Assembly: GCF_008312935.1 (NCBI RefSeq)
Contig: NZ_VSZO01000001.1
Coordinates: 558,001 to 622,000, forward strand
Origin: Roseiconus lacunae
GTDB taxonomy: Bacteria; Planctomycetota; Planctomycetia; Pirellulales; Pirellulaceae
DNA length: 64,000 bases
Reading direction: 5' to 3'
Position numbers and translations under genes: made by a program. A model generated the notes under the pieces. That model worked only from the letters and a program-made list of their open reading frames with translations. It was not told where the DNA came from and searched no databases. This document shows positions 63,389-64,000 of this stretch, piece by piece; the stretch's first letter is position 1, and every line of letters starts with the position of its first letter.

Positions 63389-63703
63389 ATGCGTCGGTTA
63401 CTTTGTTTCGCAGCGATCATGATCGCGATGATGTCGGTCACCACGGCCGGTAATCCCTACCTCTATAACCAATACCGTGCCGCGTTGAACGCACGCCGTT
63501 ATGCCGCGTGGCAACTACAGCGTCGCTACCAACCGAGGCCCTGGTACTATTCGCAGCCGATCGTTCGTCCGTACTATTACCCGGTACCGACGATCTTGCC
63601 GTCGACCAATAACCGCAGTTATCCCCAGCCGGCACTGCGTGGCTATTCTCCTCAGCCAGCCCTGCGAGGCTACACACCCAGCCCCGCACTGCAGTCTCAG
63701 TGA
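63389..63703 (+). CDS. Small secreted Tyr/Pro-rich repeat protein
   Basis: The 104-residue protein has a signal peptide (MRRLLCFAAIMIAMMSVTTA), then a Tyr/Pro/Arg-rich chain with repeats (YPQPALRGYSPQPALRGY, then TPSPAL), coded by an imperfect 27-bp tandem repeat. No cysteines or known domain are present. AGGA precedes the ATG by about nine bases. Short Tyr/Pro-rich secreted proteins occur in many planctomycetes and may be surface or matrix proteins. The function is unknown. Confidence 0.6.
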   Translation: MRRLLCFAAIMIAMMSVTTAGNPYLYNQYRAALNARRYAAWQLQRRYQPRPWYYSQPIVRPYYYPVPTILPSTNNRSYPQPALRGYSPQPALRGYTPSPALQSQ

Positions 63704-63818
63704 ATCAGCAATCGAAGGCGATCGACTTGATCTGGATTGCTGCGATCGCGCCCCGCGGTTCGGCGGGGCACCTGGCGGGACAAACGATCCGACGACCAGC
63801 AAAACGTCACGAGACCGG

Positions 63819-64000
63819 CTACAGATTGGTCATCCAAGCGGCTTTATAGCGAAGCCCCAGGTTTAAGATTCGCTGCAACAGTGATTCATAATCGACGCTG
63901 GCGCGCTCGGCGGATTCGGCAAAGTCCTCACCATATTCGATGTTGGGATTCGCATTGGCCTCCAACACATAGATGTCACCGGAGTCCGTCAGGCGCAGGT
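63819..64000 (-). CDS. ATP-grasp ligase (D-Ala-D-Ala ligase-like), 3' end only
   Basis: The window cuts this gene after its last 59 codons. The translated end reads LRLTDSGDIYVLEANANPNI then EYGEDFAESAERASVDYESL, with VLEANANPNI matching the final ATP-grasp metal-binding block of D-alanine-D-alanine ligase-like enzymes. The stop is TAG at 63819-63821. No start is available in the window. The precise substrate cannot be decided from this fragment. Confidence 0.78.
   Translation of the reverse strand, partial: LRLTDSGDIYVLEANANPNIEYGEDFAESAERASVDYESLLQRILNLGLRYKAAWMTNL

Noticed and set aside
1..64000. CRISPR arrays, tRNA/rRNA genes, prophage, integrative elements
   Set aside because: No regularly spaced repeats with spacers, cloverleaf-type T-loop sequences, rRNA blocks, integrase or phage structural genes were seen. 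This was an eye scan; tRNAscan-SE or Infernal would be decisive for RNA genes.

Overview
The window looks like a piece of a Planctomycetota chromosome, most likely from the Rhodopirellula/Pirellulaceae group. The evidence is gene content and moderately high GC. It has two planctomycete cytochrome (PSCyt) modules paired with DUF1552 or DUF1501 partners, a formylglycine sulfatase, a CE15-type esterase, a PEP-CTERM protein, an SHD1-type secreted protein, and several large membrane or secreted proteins with no clear family. There is no prophage, integron, CRISPR array, rRNA or recognisable tRNA. The mobile signal is a REP-associated tyrosine transposase (RAYT) plus several palindromic repeats.

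Layout. 1-8.1 kb: RAYT with inverted flanks, DinB-like protein, MnmE, DsbD-type reductase, a kinase-like gene carrying an in-frame palindromic insert, a PEP-CTERM protein and TsaE. 8.2-16 kb: a secreted Q/P-rich SHD1 protein overlapping guaB, a toroid-fold membrane protein, a small membrane protein, and aroB. 16-21.6 kb: PSCyt/DUF1592 protein, DUF1552 protein and sulfatase on the plus strand. 21.7-32 kb: a giant acidic low-complexity membrane protein, hisS, a YkgJ-like cysteine-cluster protein, purU, a YpdA-like flavoprotein, and a coupled set of zinc-ribbon membrane protein, HD hydrolase and nagB. 32.3-37.9 kb: trmL, then an exopolysaccharide block (Wzz-like, O-antigen ligase-like), a tiny ORF and a secretin-like protein. 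37.9-48.1 kb: AEC transporter, glgC, HtrA/DegP protease, and a GntR-ABC ATPase-permease-accessory operon resembling the Bacillus YtrA type. 48.3-56.7 kb: DUF1501 plus PSD1/PSCyt1 pair, quinone oxidoreductase, and a CehA-like PHP hydrolase with a histidine-rich tail. 56.9-64 kb: a 29-residue basic ribosomal-type protein with its own terminator, a CPBP protease, a membrane P-loop ATPase, two small secreted proteins, a zinc-ribbon/GYF_2 protein, a CE15 esterase, and the 3' end of an ATP-grasp ligase cut by the window edge.

The genes suggest a heterotroph that degrades sulfated or uronic-acid polysaccharides (sulfatase, CE15 esterase, PSCyt modules, NagB), makes surface polysaccharide and glycogen (GlgC), and has a standard housekeeping complement. 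The parts least explained by known families are the dispersed repeats: a 58-bp hairpin family (three copies), a 57-bp palindromic element inside a coding region, an 18-nt palindrome pair, and hairpins between convergent genes. All share a window with a RAYT, the enzyme class known to be linked to REP palindromes, though no direct link between this RAYT and those repeats can be seen here.
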